Shown here one piece after another: positions 25,901 through 34,730 of a stretch of DNA of 64,000 nucleotides. The translations under genes were made by a program, and so were the position numbers. Below the pieces are notes generated by a model. It was not told the DNA's origin. It saw nothing but the letters and a program-made list of their open reading frames with translations, and did no database searches. Each line of letters opens with the position of its first letter. The stretch's first letter is position 1. The stretch spans positions 3,371,334 through 3,435,333 of the forward strand of contig CM034543.1 of the NCBI GenBank assembly GCA_020002185.1. Direction: 5' to 3'. The stretch comes from Paraescarpia echinospica (Eukaryota > Annelida > Polychaeta > Sabellida > Siboglinidae).

Positions 25901-26696
25901 ACAAAACTATAACTGTGATATCCAAATTAAACAAACCAATACAATATACTGCCGCCTTTGTGTCAGACATACTATACCACATCTGCTTCAAGAAAACTTT
26001 CTTCCACAAATTGCCATGGAAAAAATTAACACCCATTCATATCAAGGCTACGTAAGTTATTGCTAAACATATGTCATAAGTAAATATGACACGGAATGCG
26101 ACTCCAATAACTGCTACATTTGCAAACATAGTATACCAGCTGAAGCATAGAAATGAATAATTTTCCTGTCCAAATTTTAATTAATGTTTTCTATATTTTA
26201 TCTATTTCTGTGTAATTATTGCATCATACCAATGATAATTTGATTTACATTCTAATCACACTCATACATATGTTAGAAAATTAAAATAAGGCACTTACAT
26301 TGTTGACACTATTATGTAGTATTAGTTTTGTTAGATTTATTAGCACTGTTATATGTGCACTGTTATATGTGTTGTTTGTAAATGGTAGCATTAACTATGA
26401 CTACTACAGGTAGCATTAACTATGACTACTACAGGTAGCGTTAACTATGACTACTACAGGTGGCATTAACTATGACTACTACTACTAGACCACAATCACT
26501 ATGTATTCATAGAGACACAGGGAGGCCTGTACGATAGTGATCTCTCAGGTCTTAGTGCAGGCCTCCCTGGATCATCCAAACTGCAAGATATGTACAAACT
26601 GTTTCTTTTACTATGTATGTTTGATGATCTAAAAAAATTAACTTCACTTCACACACATGTGTACACATGCACACACGCAAACACATACACATGCAT

Positions 26697-26778
<82 letters not shown>

Positions 26779-29700
26779 CTTTCATATTCACGCAGGCACG
26801 CACGGACACACGCACGCACGCACACACACACATACATACTAACATATCAGGTGTGTTTCTAATGACATAGGAACTCAAATAAATACTTCGCCACCAGTAC
26901 CACACAAACACTAAGTGGTTAGGTAAGAGCTTATCTACAAGTATCATGCATATACAACAAACATGTCTTGTTACATTGCGTAGAGGTGTTGTATGACACT
27001 GTGCTGATGTTGTCCTGTTGGTTACTAGACCCTTCAATACTCTCAAGTTGACCGGCAACTTCAGTCTGGCGGAGGTCCACTCCTGGGTCACCTTCTGTCT
27101 GCCCGAGCTGCCAGACAGGACTCCGGCTGGGGACACCGTCACTTTCAACTTCATGTCCACCTTCCTGGGCACACTGCTCGAGTGCAAGTACAGGTACGCA
27201 ACACCTGCCTCTCAGGTAGTATTATTATTTATACCAGCAAAAAATGCCCGTCACTTGACGAGATGCCTTGGTAGAAGACAGTCATGAAAGTAATATTTAC
27301 AAAATATTAGAAACACAGAGTATTGTTACATTAACACCATAATGCATTCGCAGATACTCGTTGTTTGTTCAGAATGATGACTGTAGGAGAGAATGGGAAG
27401 TTCACGTCCATCGATAGGCCCAAGTCATGATGGTGTAGAATTGTCAAATAATATTCACGTTGCTGTGCTATTGGCATGAGGGTAGACATCAGCATTAGTG
27501 TCTGTGTCTGCTCCATGTTGGCAAGTCTATGATGCAAGGGCCATTTCCCTGAAGTTGTTGTCGCACGTGCTGATTCCTGTCATTGTTTTGTTATGTTTTA
27601 CATATTAATTATGCGCACTTTACGTTTTAAGTTCAGAACCGTTAAGGAACAAACTGATTTAACCTATAAAAGTGTCTTGACATGCATGAGGTATTTTGAA
27701 AAGATATAAGGGGCGCGTCCTATTCTAGGGGTCGTAGATTAACTCCTGAAAGTTTGAGGTTCAGGCCGTCTAAGAGGGAAGCAGTGACCTACATACCCAA
27801 GCTCGATAATAATAAGATATTTCTATGTTCACATTGAATCATTGCAAGTGGCTCACTCATCTCTTTCTATGTTCTTTTGCTTCATTGGGCCATTGGCCTT
27901 TGATCTTATTCTACCAAGTGTCGATGTATTTAAGAAAACACAACCATAGCTATTTAGAGTTATTTATATTACAGAAAACAAATTGAGTGGTGAGTCATTC
28001 TCCAAAGGATGACATGGTTTGTTGTCCCATGGATAATCTAGTTATTATTATTATTAACATTTGTATACAGTGGAATCACACTTTATGATCACCTCAGTAA
28101 TACAGCCACCTCGCAATTAAGGTCACCCTAGGACAGTCCCAAATTATTTCCACATACAATAAAGTATAGGATATTAGTCCTGCTAATATGGACACCTCGC
28201 AATTAAGGTCACTTGTCCAGTCCTAAAGGTGACCTTAATAGGGAGGTTCCTCTGTAGCTACAGATATGAGGAACACAACATGATACATCATTGGATAAAG
28301 TAACATGGACTGACTATAGAAAGACACGGGTTGTTAGAGACAGCTACAGTAGGTACCTTGTGATCTGTGTTGACACAGGAAGGGAGAAGCAACCTTCCGC
28401 TCAGACAACATCTCCACCATCTCCATCCTAAAGGATGTCCTCACAAAGGAGGCTACAAAGAAAAAGATCAGACTTGAGATCTCCTACGGTAAGTTTACGT
28501 CAACAGTAGCCAGCAGTCTCCAGTCTCACTGTCATGTCATTTACATAAGTTATCAAAACAAAGAACTGGCAATTTTAAAGTGTAAACTTTTGACTTCTTC
28601 AAACATTTAAGGTAGCTGCACCGGGTATCATGTCAGTTGATTTCTTTATTTTTTTCTTCATAGAACATTAGTAGGTGTCAGTATGAACATTTGTACTATT
28701 AAAAAAACCAAGGCATTATGACCATATGTCACCAATCAGTCCTTTAAAAACTAGTATTTTTAGTGTGTCTGTGGAAAGTCCCTTTTCAGATTCTTGGAAA
28801 CTGATGATGTTTCCATAGTGACGATCATGTGTGCGTCAGCCCAGTTCAAACGTAAATTCATTAACCATGAATGCTGATCATAATAGTAGACCTCAGCCGC
28901 TATTTACAATGACACGTGACTGACACCAGCAGGTGTCAATCAATCTTGTCTACCACAACAAGTTCAACACATGGCCCTTCATAACACAATATCATGAAAC
29001 AACTTGGCGGGAAAACCTTGGGGGCAAATCTCAGTAATAGAAGTGTCTGTCAAATTGTGTTGAAATAAGCCACATCCCAATACAAAAGTCACATTTCTAA
29101 ACAAAAACAAGCATCTGGTGACACTTGTATTATTGGTAACAACCAGGAAGTATTACTTAATGTAACTTTTTATAAAAACTACAATGCTTACAAAGCCATA
29201 ACTTGGCATATGAACACGACTTGTGTTTACCCAAAATTGCACGGGATGGTTTTATGTTTGGTGAAGGGCCAAAAATGCAGTACGGATTTTTGCTGTCTTT
29301 CAACATTGTAACAAAATGTTTATGAAGCTGTATCAAACTTAATATGCATTTGTTTACAAAAAAAAACGTCTGAATGTCAATAACATGTTTGTACTTACAA
29401 CCATACAAATTTTTCTTTTCGGGAGTTTCTCAAAATGAAATAAAATGGTTAGCTTATCTTCAAAACTTATGTTAGAAATGATTAATTCAAAAGAAGCATA
29501 TAATAGCCGATCCAGCCACCTTAAGGTGGTTGTGTCAGTTTATGCCCTATAATGAGATACTTGTGGGGTACAGAGGACTCAGTCCACAGTTGATTCAATC
29601 CAAGGTGGACTCAGTCCACAGTTTACTTAGTCCATGGTTGACTCAGTCCACAGTTGATTCAGTCCACGGTTGAGTCAGTCCACAGTTGATTCAATCCACA

Positions 29701-32700
29701 GTTGTCACAGTCCACAGGTGACTCAGTCCACAGTTGGCTCAGTCCACGGTTGACTCAGTCCACGGTTGACTCAGTCCATGGTTGACTCAGTCCACGGTTG
29801 ACTCGGTCCATGGTTGACTCAGTTCATGGTTGAACTCAGTCCACGGTTGACTCAGTCCACAGTTGATCCAGTCCATGGTTGACTTAGTCCACATTTGATT
29901 CAGTCCACGGTTGACTCAGTCAACAGTTGATTCAGTCCACGGTTGACTCACTCCACAGTTGAATCAGTCCATGGTTGACTCAGTCCACAGTTGATTCAGT
30001 CCACGGTTGACTCAGTCCACAGTTGATTCAGTCCACGGTTGACTCAGTCCACGGTTGACTCAGTCCACGGTTGATTCAGTCCACGGTTGATTCAATCCGT
30101 GGTAGACTCAGTCAATCACATCTGAGTCAGTTGACAGGTAACTAAGTCCACCCAGCCATGTAAGTGACATTTTGCAAATTCCACTGAACAGACAACAGTG
30201 CGTACTGATGGATAGTGGTGGATATTTGTGTACAAATAGTTTTTGCGCATTAATTGCAGTGTGGCTGAAAAGCTTCCCAGAGAAGTCGAGATAGTGCTTG
30301 ATTAAACAGATCTGCCAGGGTGTAAAGTTTAAAGCACTGTGTGTGTAAAAACTTACCTTGTTACTGCTACTTCTATGGCACTCTTCCCGCACCTAATTTG
30401 ATGTAGATAAACACGTGCTTTCAGAGATCAACGATGAGTCGATTCCCTACACTCTGCATATGATCCATCCAAAGCTGGAGTATCAGCTGCTCCTGGCCAA
30501 GAAGGTTCAGCTGATTGAGGCTCTCAAGGCAAGGCACTTTGACTCAGTTTACAGCAGCTTCAAGCTGCTATGCAGGCCTACAACCTAGCTACTACATCGT
30601 CTGTGTGCAGCAGCAATGTTGCAGCATCGTTCAAACTTGTTTTAAACAGAATTTGCCTTTGTGAAACAGACTATTTGTTAGTTGGAACATAATTTACATA
30701 CATTTTTTATCTGACATGCAATTGAAATGTAATTTTCCTTTTTTAAATGTAATTATGAATTGGAACTAAAACAGAATTTGCCTTTTTAAATGGAAAATTA
30801 GTGTCACTGCTGGTGTTGTTACAGGACATGAAAGTGTGTCTTGACTGGAATAGACTGGTATTGATTGTACTTACAGGATATGCATATTATTTTTACAGGT
30901 GTTGTCAGCCATATGTTGTCTTGACAGGTGTTGTCTGTACTTTCATCAGCCATATGTTGTCTTGACAGGTGTTGTCTGTACTTTCATCAGCCATATGTTG
31001 TTTTGATGGGTGTAGACTGTACTTACATCATCCATATGTTGTCCTGACTGGTGTTGACTGTACTTACAGGAGGGGAATGCATGTGTTGATGTGTGTTGAC
31101 TGTACTTGATGGGTGTTGACTGTACTTGACATGTGCTGGCTGTACTTGACGGGTGTCAACTGTTGACTGCACTTGATGGTGTAGACTACATGTCAGGTGT
31201 TGGCTGACAGGTGTTGATAGACAGGTGTTGACTGTATTTAACAGGTGTAGACTGTACTTGACAGGTGTTGACTGACAGTCGTTGACTGTATTTGATGTGT
31301 GTCGACTGTACTTGACATGTGTTGACTGTACTTACATGTTATATTGACAGATGTTATCTGTCCTTGCAGGAGCTGCAGGTGCACGAGTCTGACATCTCAT
31401 TCATGTCGCCCGAGTACCGCCAGATCCTGGGCGACTACCAGAAGCTGCAGGAAGAGTTTAAGAAACAGCCCTGCCACCTGGAGAGAGTCTACGGTCAGTA
31501 GTAGTAATAATATATTTCTTACATGGCATTCCCATCCAAATAATTGTTCTGGGGCACTCTAGAATGGTTATTGCAAATAAATTAATAACATAAAACCATA
31601 GATATTAAAAAATACTAATGTGCTAAAACATATGCAATCATTACTACTGAATAAAATCAACTATAATTGTTGTCTTAAAAAATAAACACAAGTATGTAAG
31701 CTATTAAAACAATGAAATAGATTAATTATAATAATAAATTGATAAAAATAAATGTATGAATAATTAGTTACGATCATTGAGTGTTCAAATAATTTGTAAA
31801 AAGATGCGTCTTCAGTGCCACTTTAAATTGATTGACACTTGTGCATTGGCGTCAGTCTTCTCTTGTGCTGTAGACATGCAGCTGTTGTGTCAGACATGAC
31901 TGTTTTGCCAGTGTTATTGCTGCAAGGTTACAGATGTTTTAATGTAGTTGTTGCAGGAATGGTTATAAATTTGGTAGAATGTTGTCGTTGCAGATTTAGT
32001 TGATGTAGGGATGGTTATTGATGGTGAATGTTGGTCATAGAGATATTATAATGCTGTTTTTATGTGGATTGTTATTGAGCTGTTTGAATAGTGTTGTTGT
32101 TGTTGCAGGAATGGTTACAGCTATATTTGAGTGCTCTTTTGTAGGAATGGTTACACATCTGTTTGAATATTGTTGTTTTTGAATATTGTTGTTTTTGAAG
32201 GAATGCTTACGTAGTGGTTAAAAACTATTGTTGGTGTAGGCATTGTTGCTGATCTGTTTGAATGTTGTTGTTGCAGGGATGATTACTGGTCTGTTTGAAT
32301 GTTGTTGCTGCAGGGATGGTTTCTGGCCTCTTTGAATGTTGTCGTTGCAGGGATGGTTACTGACCTGTTTGAATGTTGTTGCTGCAGGTATGGTTACTTG
32401 TGTTTGAATGTTGTTGTTGTAGGGATGGTTAATGATCTGTTTGAATGTTGTTGTTGTAGGGATGGTTACTGATCTCTTTGAATGTTGTTGTTGCAGGGAT
32501 GGTTACTGCTCTGTTTGAATGTTGTTGTTGCAGGGGTGGTTACTGATCTGTTTGAATGTTGTTGCAGGGGTGGTTACTGATCTGTTTGAATGTTGTTGTT
32601 GCAGGGATGGTTACTGATCTGTTTGAATGTTGTTGCAGGGGTGGTTACTGATCTGTTTAAATGTTGTTGTTGCAGGGATGGTTACTGATCTGTTGGAATG

Positions 32701-33182
32701 TTGGTTGTTGTAGAGATGGTTCTGATCTGTTTGAATGTTGTCGTTGCAGGGATGGTTTCCTGATCTGTTTGAATGTTGTTGTTGTAGAGATGGTTACTGA
32801 TCTGTTTGGATGTTGTTGCATGGATGCTTACTGATCTGTTTGAATGTTGTTGTTGTTATAGAGATGGTTACTGATCTGTTGGAATGTTCTTGTTGTAGTG
32901 TAGGGGTGGTTACTGATCTTTTTGAATGTTGTTGTAGAGATGGTTACTGGTCTGTTTGAATGTTGTTGTTGTAGGGATGGTTACTGATCTGTTTGAATGT
33001 TGTTGTTGTAGGGATGGTTACTGATCTGTTTGAATGTTGTTGTTGCAGGGATGGTTACTGATCTATACATTGACAAGTACAAGTTCCGAGGACAGAATGT
33101 CAAGAGCAAGGTGCCAATGTTGCTCTCTGTGCTAGACAACTATGACCTCCAAGATCTCATCGACTTTTTTGCCAATGCGTAA
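4810..33182 (+). CDS. BBS7: BBS7, Bardet-Biedl syndrome 7 protein, partial gene (10 exons, 3' part)
   Basis: BBS7 is a subunit of the BBSome, the coat-like complex that carries membrane cargo into and out of cilia. Joined exons are 4810-4940, 6231-6315, 8646-8748, 16221-16413, 19235-19338, 22768-22941, 27029-27193, 28379-28488, 30425-30528, 31370-31493 and 33049-33182, and every phase agrees. The product begins in the last blades of the N-terminal beta-propeller ([18 protein letters not shown]), then a coiled-coil linker ([16 protein letters not shown]), the GAE-type domain ([14 protein letters not shown]), the platform ([23 protein letters not shown]) and the C-terminal helices ([24 protein letters not shown]) to a stop at 33180-33182. 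By comparison with vertebrate BBS7 (about 715 residues) roughly the first 230 are missing and must lie upstream of the window. Nearly all introns carry minisatellites or transposons. The identification is based on remembered family sequence but is very strong. Confidence 0.96.
4941..6230. other. BBS7 intron, nothing recognised apart from a weak dispersed repeat
   Basis: No convincing coding sequence. The stretch around 6,010-6,060 (aaggaaataaattgatacac, caccacctagtgaac) resembles 37,478-37,525, suggesting a dispersed repeat family of unknown type. Confidence 0.4.
6231..6315 (+). CDS. BBS7: BBS7 exon: propeller blade ESVTSIQGG
   Basis: It starts in phase 0 after gtttgtag and ends in phase 1 before gtacca. 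It encodes [20 protein letters not shown] then EVICSTYAG. The segment ESVTSIQGG...YDE is nearly invariant in BBS7 proteins and directly continues the preceding exon, so no exon is missing between them. Confidence 0.95.
6462..6647 (+). repeat. GGTTGGTT/GGAT/GGTC microsatellite, left part of the BBS7 acceptor array
   Basis: Tetranucleotide runs ggttggtt, (ggat)n and (ggtc)n end in gcacttgtcatggctgtgtg and tctatcacaggttg, the same unit as the array at 7,951-8,656. The hAT insertion at 6,648 separates the two parts. Confidence 0.85.
6648..7950 (-). mobile_element. hAT-superfamily DNA transposon, decayed, with exact 8-bp TSD
   Basis: The terminal inverted repeats are cagacctggggccgagtac at the left and, reverse-complemented, cagacctggggctgaagtac at the right. 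Both sides are flanked by acaggttg (6640-6647 and 7951-7958), an 8-bp target duplication typical of hAT. Minus-strand translation near 7,130-6,990 gives [19 protein letters not shown] and [10 protein letters not shown], the hATC dimerisation motif (SS.PVERVFS). The rest of the transposase is lost. Both ends contain reiterated gagtac. Confidence 0.92.
7951..8645 (+). repeat. Acceptor-seeded minisatellite of BBS7 (tgacaggttggttgg unit)
   Basis: About 16 units of roughly 38-55 bp, each made of cacttgtcacagctgtgtgt, then gtatgacag and a (gttg)n run. The last unit is the genuine 3' splice site and first codons of the exon at 8,646 (tatgacag|gttggttgg), so each unit carries an acceptor plus the exon start. 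Confidence 0.9.
8646..8748 (+). CDS. BBS7: BBS7 exon: propeller end and linker ([10 protein letters not shown])
   Basis: The acceptor is tatgacag at 8638-8645. The first codons are built from gttggttggttggg and read [13 protein letters not shown], matching the conserved GWVTGLTTEP of BBS7. It ends ITNL plus two bases before GTAGGT at 8749; reading on meets a TAG, which fixes the donor. Its acceptor and first bases are the unit of the minisatellite immediately upstream. Confidence 0.92.
8760..8935. repeat. AC-rich simple sequence
   Basis: Interrupted (ac)n/(acatgc)n sequence in the BBS7 intron; not coding. Confidence 0.8.
9010..9577 (+). repeat. Left inverted-repeat arm, outer part
   Basis: Complementary to about 15,230-15,740. 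The best-conserved core is cctcaataggcgagcggtag at 9,371, which pairs with 15,374-15,393. Homology becomes unclear outside about 9,040. Confidence 0.85.
9580..12735 (-). mobile_element. RTE-like non-LTR retrotransposon with internal tandem amplification
   Basis: Reading on the minus strand, fragments appear in order from 12,711: [120 protein letters not shown] and [20 protein letters not shown]. The 3' region ([20 protein letters not shown]) lies near 9,800. This is the palm and thumb of an RTE-type RT with no endonuclease, so it is 5'-truncated. Between 9,937 and 11,740 the catalytic segment is reiterated. The element sits in the left foldback arm, flanked by aaacttct at 9572-9579 and 12736-12743, a possible target duplication. 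Confidence 0.85.
9937..11740 (-). repeat. 91-bp tandem array of the RT YxDD segment, about 19-20 copies
   Basis: The period is 91 bp (ttcacaagg recurs at 10,021 and 10,112). Minus-strand translation of a unit gives [20 protein letters not shown], the RT motif C region, before a stop and frameshift, because 91 is not a multiple of 3. Units differ by a few substitutions (caactcc/cacctcc, cgtcc/catcc), with a higher-order periodicity of several units. Confidence 0.95.
12740..13345 (+). repeat. Left inverted-repeat arm, inner part
   Basis: Continues the left arm beyond the LINE and pairs with 14,370-15,010 (for example ttctgcaataccgcaaacat, gtaaatacaggataccacgg, ctacactaggccatgttata). Confidence 0.9.
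13400..14110 (+). pseudogene. Coding relic in the core of the foldback element
   Basis: Broken frames read [19 protein letters not shown] and [20 protein letters not shown], then [20 protein letters not shown], then after a frameshift [19 protein letters not shown] and [12 protein letters not shown]. The pattern (REKRG.GI.RKV...NKVP.NW..F.RD..N.LFAFLS) recalls, from memory, an uncharacterised protein family abundant in animal repeat annotations, in which a DHEEADTR motif stands where DLEEPGTQ is here. I cannot name a function. Several stops and shifts make it non-functional. Confidence 0.5.
14370..15740 (-). repeat. Right inverted-repeat arm of the foldback element
   Basis: Reverse complement of the left arm. 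It is uninterrupted and about 200 bp longer than the left arm with the LINE removed, consistent with loss or gain of one internal sub-repeat. Confidence 0.9.
16050..16220 (+). repeat. GAT-rich microsatellite ending in a BBS7 splice acceptor
   Basis: Runs of gatgatgatgacaatgatg continue to the acceptor gatgcag. The array occupies the place of the polypyrimidine tract. Confidence 0.9.
16221..16413 (+). CDS. BBS7: BBS7 exon: coiled-coil linker and start of GAE domain
   Basis: It encodes [20 protein letters not shown] followed by ...[20 protein letters not shown] and a hydrophobic strand [13 protein letters not shown]. The donor is CAG|GTGGGT at 16414 (phase 0). The acceptor gatgcag is preceded by about 150 bp of GAT-rich repeat with no pyrimidine tract, which is unusual for a used 3' splice site. 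Confidence 0.95.
16414..19234 (+). repeat. Whole-intron minisatellite, about 29/58-bp unit seeded at the acceptor
   Basis: From 20 bp after the donor to the acceptor the BBS7 intron is alternating half-units: gacagtgatatgcttgcagt followed by gtgaccact or atcaccact, and gacagtgatgtgcttgaagt followed by gtgatagct. The real 3' splice site is gtgcttgcag|tgtgacg, so half of the units copy the acceptor (tgcttgcag|tgtga) and the others read tgcttgaag. About 95 half-units. Confidence 0.95.
19235..19338 (+). CDS. BBS7: BBS7 exon: GAE domain strands ([12 protein letters not shown])
   Basis: It encodes [20 protein letters not shown] then [14 protein letters not shown] plus two bases. The acceptor gtgcttgcag and the donor ACATACAG|GTACTT each sit at the edge of a kilobase-scale array made of copies of that same junction. 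A 104-bp exon is thus isolated between about 2.8 kb and 3.2 kb of minisatellite. Confidence 0.95.
19329..22510 (+). repeat. 25-bp minisatellite seeded at a BBS7 splice donor, about 127 units
   Basis: The unit starts gtacttattccctcac and ends tacttacag. The first copy is the exon end and donor ctacatacag|gtacttattc. Nearly all units keep CAG|GTACTT, some have CATGTAC. Because of 25-bp periodicity, open frames of up to 700 codons of Leu-Thr-Gly-Thr-Tyr-type repeats exist by chance. A higher-order repeat of about 325 bp is visible (compare 20,085-20,275 with 20,410-20,600). Confidence 0.97.
22511..22767. other. Remainder of BBS7 intron, no feature seen
   Basis: Unique-looking intronic sequence between the array and the next acceptor; nothing recognised. 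Confidence 0.4.
22768..22941 (+). CDS. BBS7: BBS7 exon: CQANTTRLE to HTFDHDR
   Basis: It encodes [21 protein letters not shown] and ends with [19 protein letters not shown]. It enters in phase 2 after ccaccag and leaves in phase 2 at AG|GTGATA. The SLHQR.H..DHDR segment is a clear BBS7 platform-domain signature. Confidence 0.95.
23095..26160 (+). mobile_element. Near full-length but decayed CR1/L2-like LINE (endonuclease and RT)
   Basis: It starts with an APE endonuclease: [57 protein letters not shown], then [19 protein letters not shown] follows: [80 protein letters not shown] and [19 protein letters not shown]. The expected FADDT motif is corrupted ([10 protein letters not shown]), and stops occur near 23,687, 23,905 and 24,290. 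A C-terminal segment [19 protein letters not shown] is near 25,610. It lies in sense in a BBS7 intron. Confidence 0.88.
26405..26485 (+). repeat. 26-bp tandem repeat, about 3 copies
   Basis: aggtagcattaactatgact followed by actac recurs three times with minor changes. Confidence 0.8.
26640..26840. repeat. (CA)n microsatellite
   Basis: Pure (ac)n from about 26,696 to 26,775 with imperfect flanks; the Cys-Val and His-Thr frames across it are artefacts. Confidence 0.95.
27029..27193 (+). CDS. BBS7: BBS7 exon: platform domain ([18 protein letters not shown])
   Basis: Phase 2 entry after gttactag. It encodes [20 protein letters not shown] then [19 protein letters not shown] and ends LLECKYR. The donor is CAG|GTACGC. 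The LTG.FS.AEVHSWV..CLPE run is diagnostic for BBS7. Confidence 0.96.
27194..28067. other. BBS7 intron, nothing recognised
   Basis: No coding sequence, array or inverted repeat noticed. Confidence 0.4.
28068..28254. mobile_element. Mariner/pogo-like MITE (TA-flanked)
   Basis: Ends cagtggaatcac...tgatcacc and, reverse-complemented, cagaggaacctccctattaa-ggtcacc, with TA on both sides (28066-28067, 28255-28256). The body repeats cacctcgcaattaaggtcac twice. The cagtggaacctccctattaa terminus is typical of pogo/Tigger-like Tc1-mariner elements. Confidence 0.75.
28379..28488 (+). CDS. BBS7: BBS7 exon: [20 protein letters not shown]
   Basis: Phase 2 entry after gacacag and phase 1 exit at TACG|GTAAGT. 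It encodes [20 protein letters not shown] then [30 protein letters not shown] is strictly conserved in the family. Confidence 0.96.
28611..29520. mobile_element. TTAA-flanked non-autonomous DNA transposon (910 bp)
   Basis: TTAA at 28607-28610 and 29521-29524. The left end ggtagctgcaccgggtat pairs with the right end, reverse-complemented ggtggctggatcggctat. Such ends fit piggyBac or Kolobok-type elements. No transposase is seen. The internal part near 29,160-29,400 is related, inverted, to 45,870-46,250. Confidence 0.8.
29560..30120 (+). repeat. 16-bp minisatellite (gactcagtccacagtt)
   Basis: About 35 degenerate units of gactcagtccacggttg/gattcagtccacagttg in the BBS7 intron upstream of the GC-donor exon. 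Confidence 0.95.
30190..30355 (+). mobile_element. tRNA-derived SINE fragment
   Basis: The body and tail match the copy at 55,530-55,680: gatagtggtggatatttgtg, gcattaattgcagtgtggct, cagagaagtcgagatagtg, cagatctgccagggtgtaaa. The tRNA-like head is absent. It lies about 70 bp upstream of a BBS7 exon, in sense. Confidence 0.85.
30425..30528 (+). CDS. BBS7: BBS7 exon with a GC donor ([20 protein letters not shown])
   Basis: It encodes [14 protein letters not shown] then [20 protein letters not shown] and K. The exon ends CTCAAG and is followed by gcaagg, so the intron is GC-AG. No usable GT donor is near, and the next exon continues in phase 0. A SINE remnant ends about 70 bp upstream of the acceptor. 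Confidence 0.95.
30830..31340 (+). repeat. Degenerate tandem repeat (gtgttgactgtacttgacag)
   Basis: Units around 20-44 bp, tgttgactgtacttgacagg and variants, end close to the acceptor of the next BBS7 exon. Each unit ends in a possible acag|gtg, but similarity to the real junction (ctgtccttgcag) is weak. Confidence 0.75.
31370..31493 (+). CDS. BBS7: BBS7 exon: C-terminal helical region
   Basis: It encodes [20 protein letters not shown] then [20 protein letters not shown] and Y plus one base. The donor is TACG|GTCAGT. It corresponds to the EY...L...EEYKKQPAHLERLYG-like helix of other BBS7 proteins. Confidence 0.95.
31494..32230. other. BBS7 intron, no clear feature
   Basis: AT-rich sequence with loosely repeated ggaatggttacag-like motifs toward the 3' side that grade into the 37-bp array. 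Confidence 0.5.
32230..33048 (+). repeat. 37-bp minisatellite seeded at the last BBS7 acceptor
   Basis: About 22 units of ggatggttactgatctgttt followed by gaatgttgttgttgcag. The last one is the real 3' splice site ttgttgcag and the exon beginning ggatggttactgatcta (GMVTDL). Units further upstream are more diverged (gtag instead of gcag, or shortened). Confidence 0.95.
33049..33182 (+). CDS. BBS7: BBS7 last exon and stop codon
   Basis: It encodes [20 protein letters not shown] then [20 protein letters not shown] and FANA, stop TAA at 33180-33182. The acceptor ttgttgcag is the end of a 37-bp tandem array whose unit contains the acceptor plus the GMVTDL codons. The length and ending match the family. 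Confidence 0.96.
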
Positions 33183-33341
33183 ATCACAGCAACCGCTGCA
33201 TGTACTCTATGTGTAGTGTTCCTTCTTCTGTTTGAATCTCACCTGCACTTAAAGATGAGCTGTCCGCATACATTTGATTTTAAGTCTTGATCTTAATAGG
33301 GATGGTTTCATGTTGTTATTTAAAACTACATAACCTAGTCA

Positions 33342-33347
33342 AATAAA
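33342..33347 (+). terminator. Candidate BBS7 polyadenylation signal AATAAA
   Basis: An AATAAA lies 160 bp after the BBS7 stop codon on the coding strand. Position and sequence fit a poly(A) signal; cleavage cannot be shown from sequence alone. Confidence 0.5.
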
Positions 33348-33609
33348 ATCCGTCCATGGTAAAATGACATCAAGAATTTGTTGCATGAACTGGTTGAATA
33401 TTTTTGACTAATGTATGTCCTTTTGCTTTCACTTTGTAGTAAATCTACTGCAACCATCAACACTTTAGTTAGATGTATAATAATCATTATGTAGATACGT
33501 GTTGACAATGTTATTTAATGAATTGTAAATTAATATTTGTATTGTAAATGAAGATTTGCATAGTTTGTGGAAATTATGAAATGCTTTACAGTTGTATTTT
33601 GTGTAGACA

Positions 33610-33945
33610 AGTGAGCATAGCACAGTGAACACAACGCTACATGATCATGACACAGTGAACACGACACACTACATGCAGTGAACACGACACATTACATGCA
33701 GTGAACACAACACACTACATGCAGTGAACACGACACATTACATGCAGTGAACACGACACACTACATGCAGTGAACACAACACACTACATGCAGTGAACAC
33801 GACACACTACAGGCAATGAACACGACACACTACATGCAGTGAACACAACACACTACATGCAGTGAACACGACACTACATGCAGTGAATATGACACACTAC
33901 ATGCAATGAGCACGATACTACATGAGGTGAACACGATGCTATTTG
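33610..33945 (+). repeat. 24-bp minisatellite downstream of BBS7
   Basis: About 13 units of cacactacatgcagtgaaca followed by cgac/caac. Confidence 0.95.
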
Positions 33946-34730
33946 AATGTAGAAAACAGAGCATTGTTAAAGTTATTTTTCAACATATATAAAGAGCATG
34001 TTACTTAAAGTTCGGGTTACGTTGAAATTAAAAAAATTAAAGTTGTAACTCAAATTAGCAGCACAGCGGACGGAAAGAAAATTAATTAATAATATATGGC
34101 CATATTGTTGGCTTAAACAGGCAACAACAGAAAGAACTTCATAACTTACAGTTTGTTGGTCTGACTGAATGAGAATATTGGACTCAGACCATTATGGTGT
34201 GTAGCAGGAATTAGACAGAATTCAAATTCCCCAGAACTTCTTGGATCCACCGTTGATACATTAACATAAATAAACTGTTGCCCAAGACTCTGGTTCAGTT
34301 CTGTTTGTGATTATTAAATGTTGTTTTATTACATTCTGCATTTATGTGTTGTTCTTTTATGTAGTGAAAACAAATACGTGAATATCTACCACTTTATAAT
34401 AGTGTGTATATTCTTGGTAATACATATTACAGTGGGAGATCTTCCTATCGATTGTTTGAAGTGATCACAAAGTGTGTAGTCTCTTACCCAAAGTCACCCT
34501 CTTAAGCCAGGTGATAATTATTAGCAGGAAGTTGGCTGAATCAGCATTGTTGAATGTGGGAACCACAAGAATACATCGAACATCAAAGTGACTTGCAGTT
34601 AGCCGCATGCGCCTCTGTAACACTGTCTTTAGAGAGTGATTAGAATCTGAACGTTTCAAAGGCACAACACTGAACCTGTGAACATTATTTTGGGCTTGTT
34701 AAATGCAACTTGCAAAATTCAACATATTAA

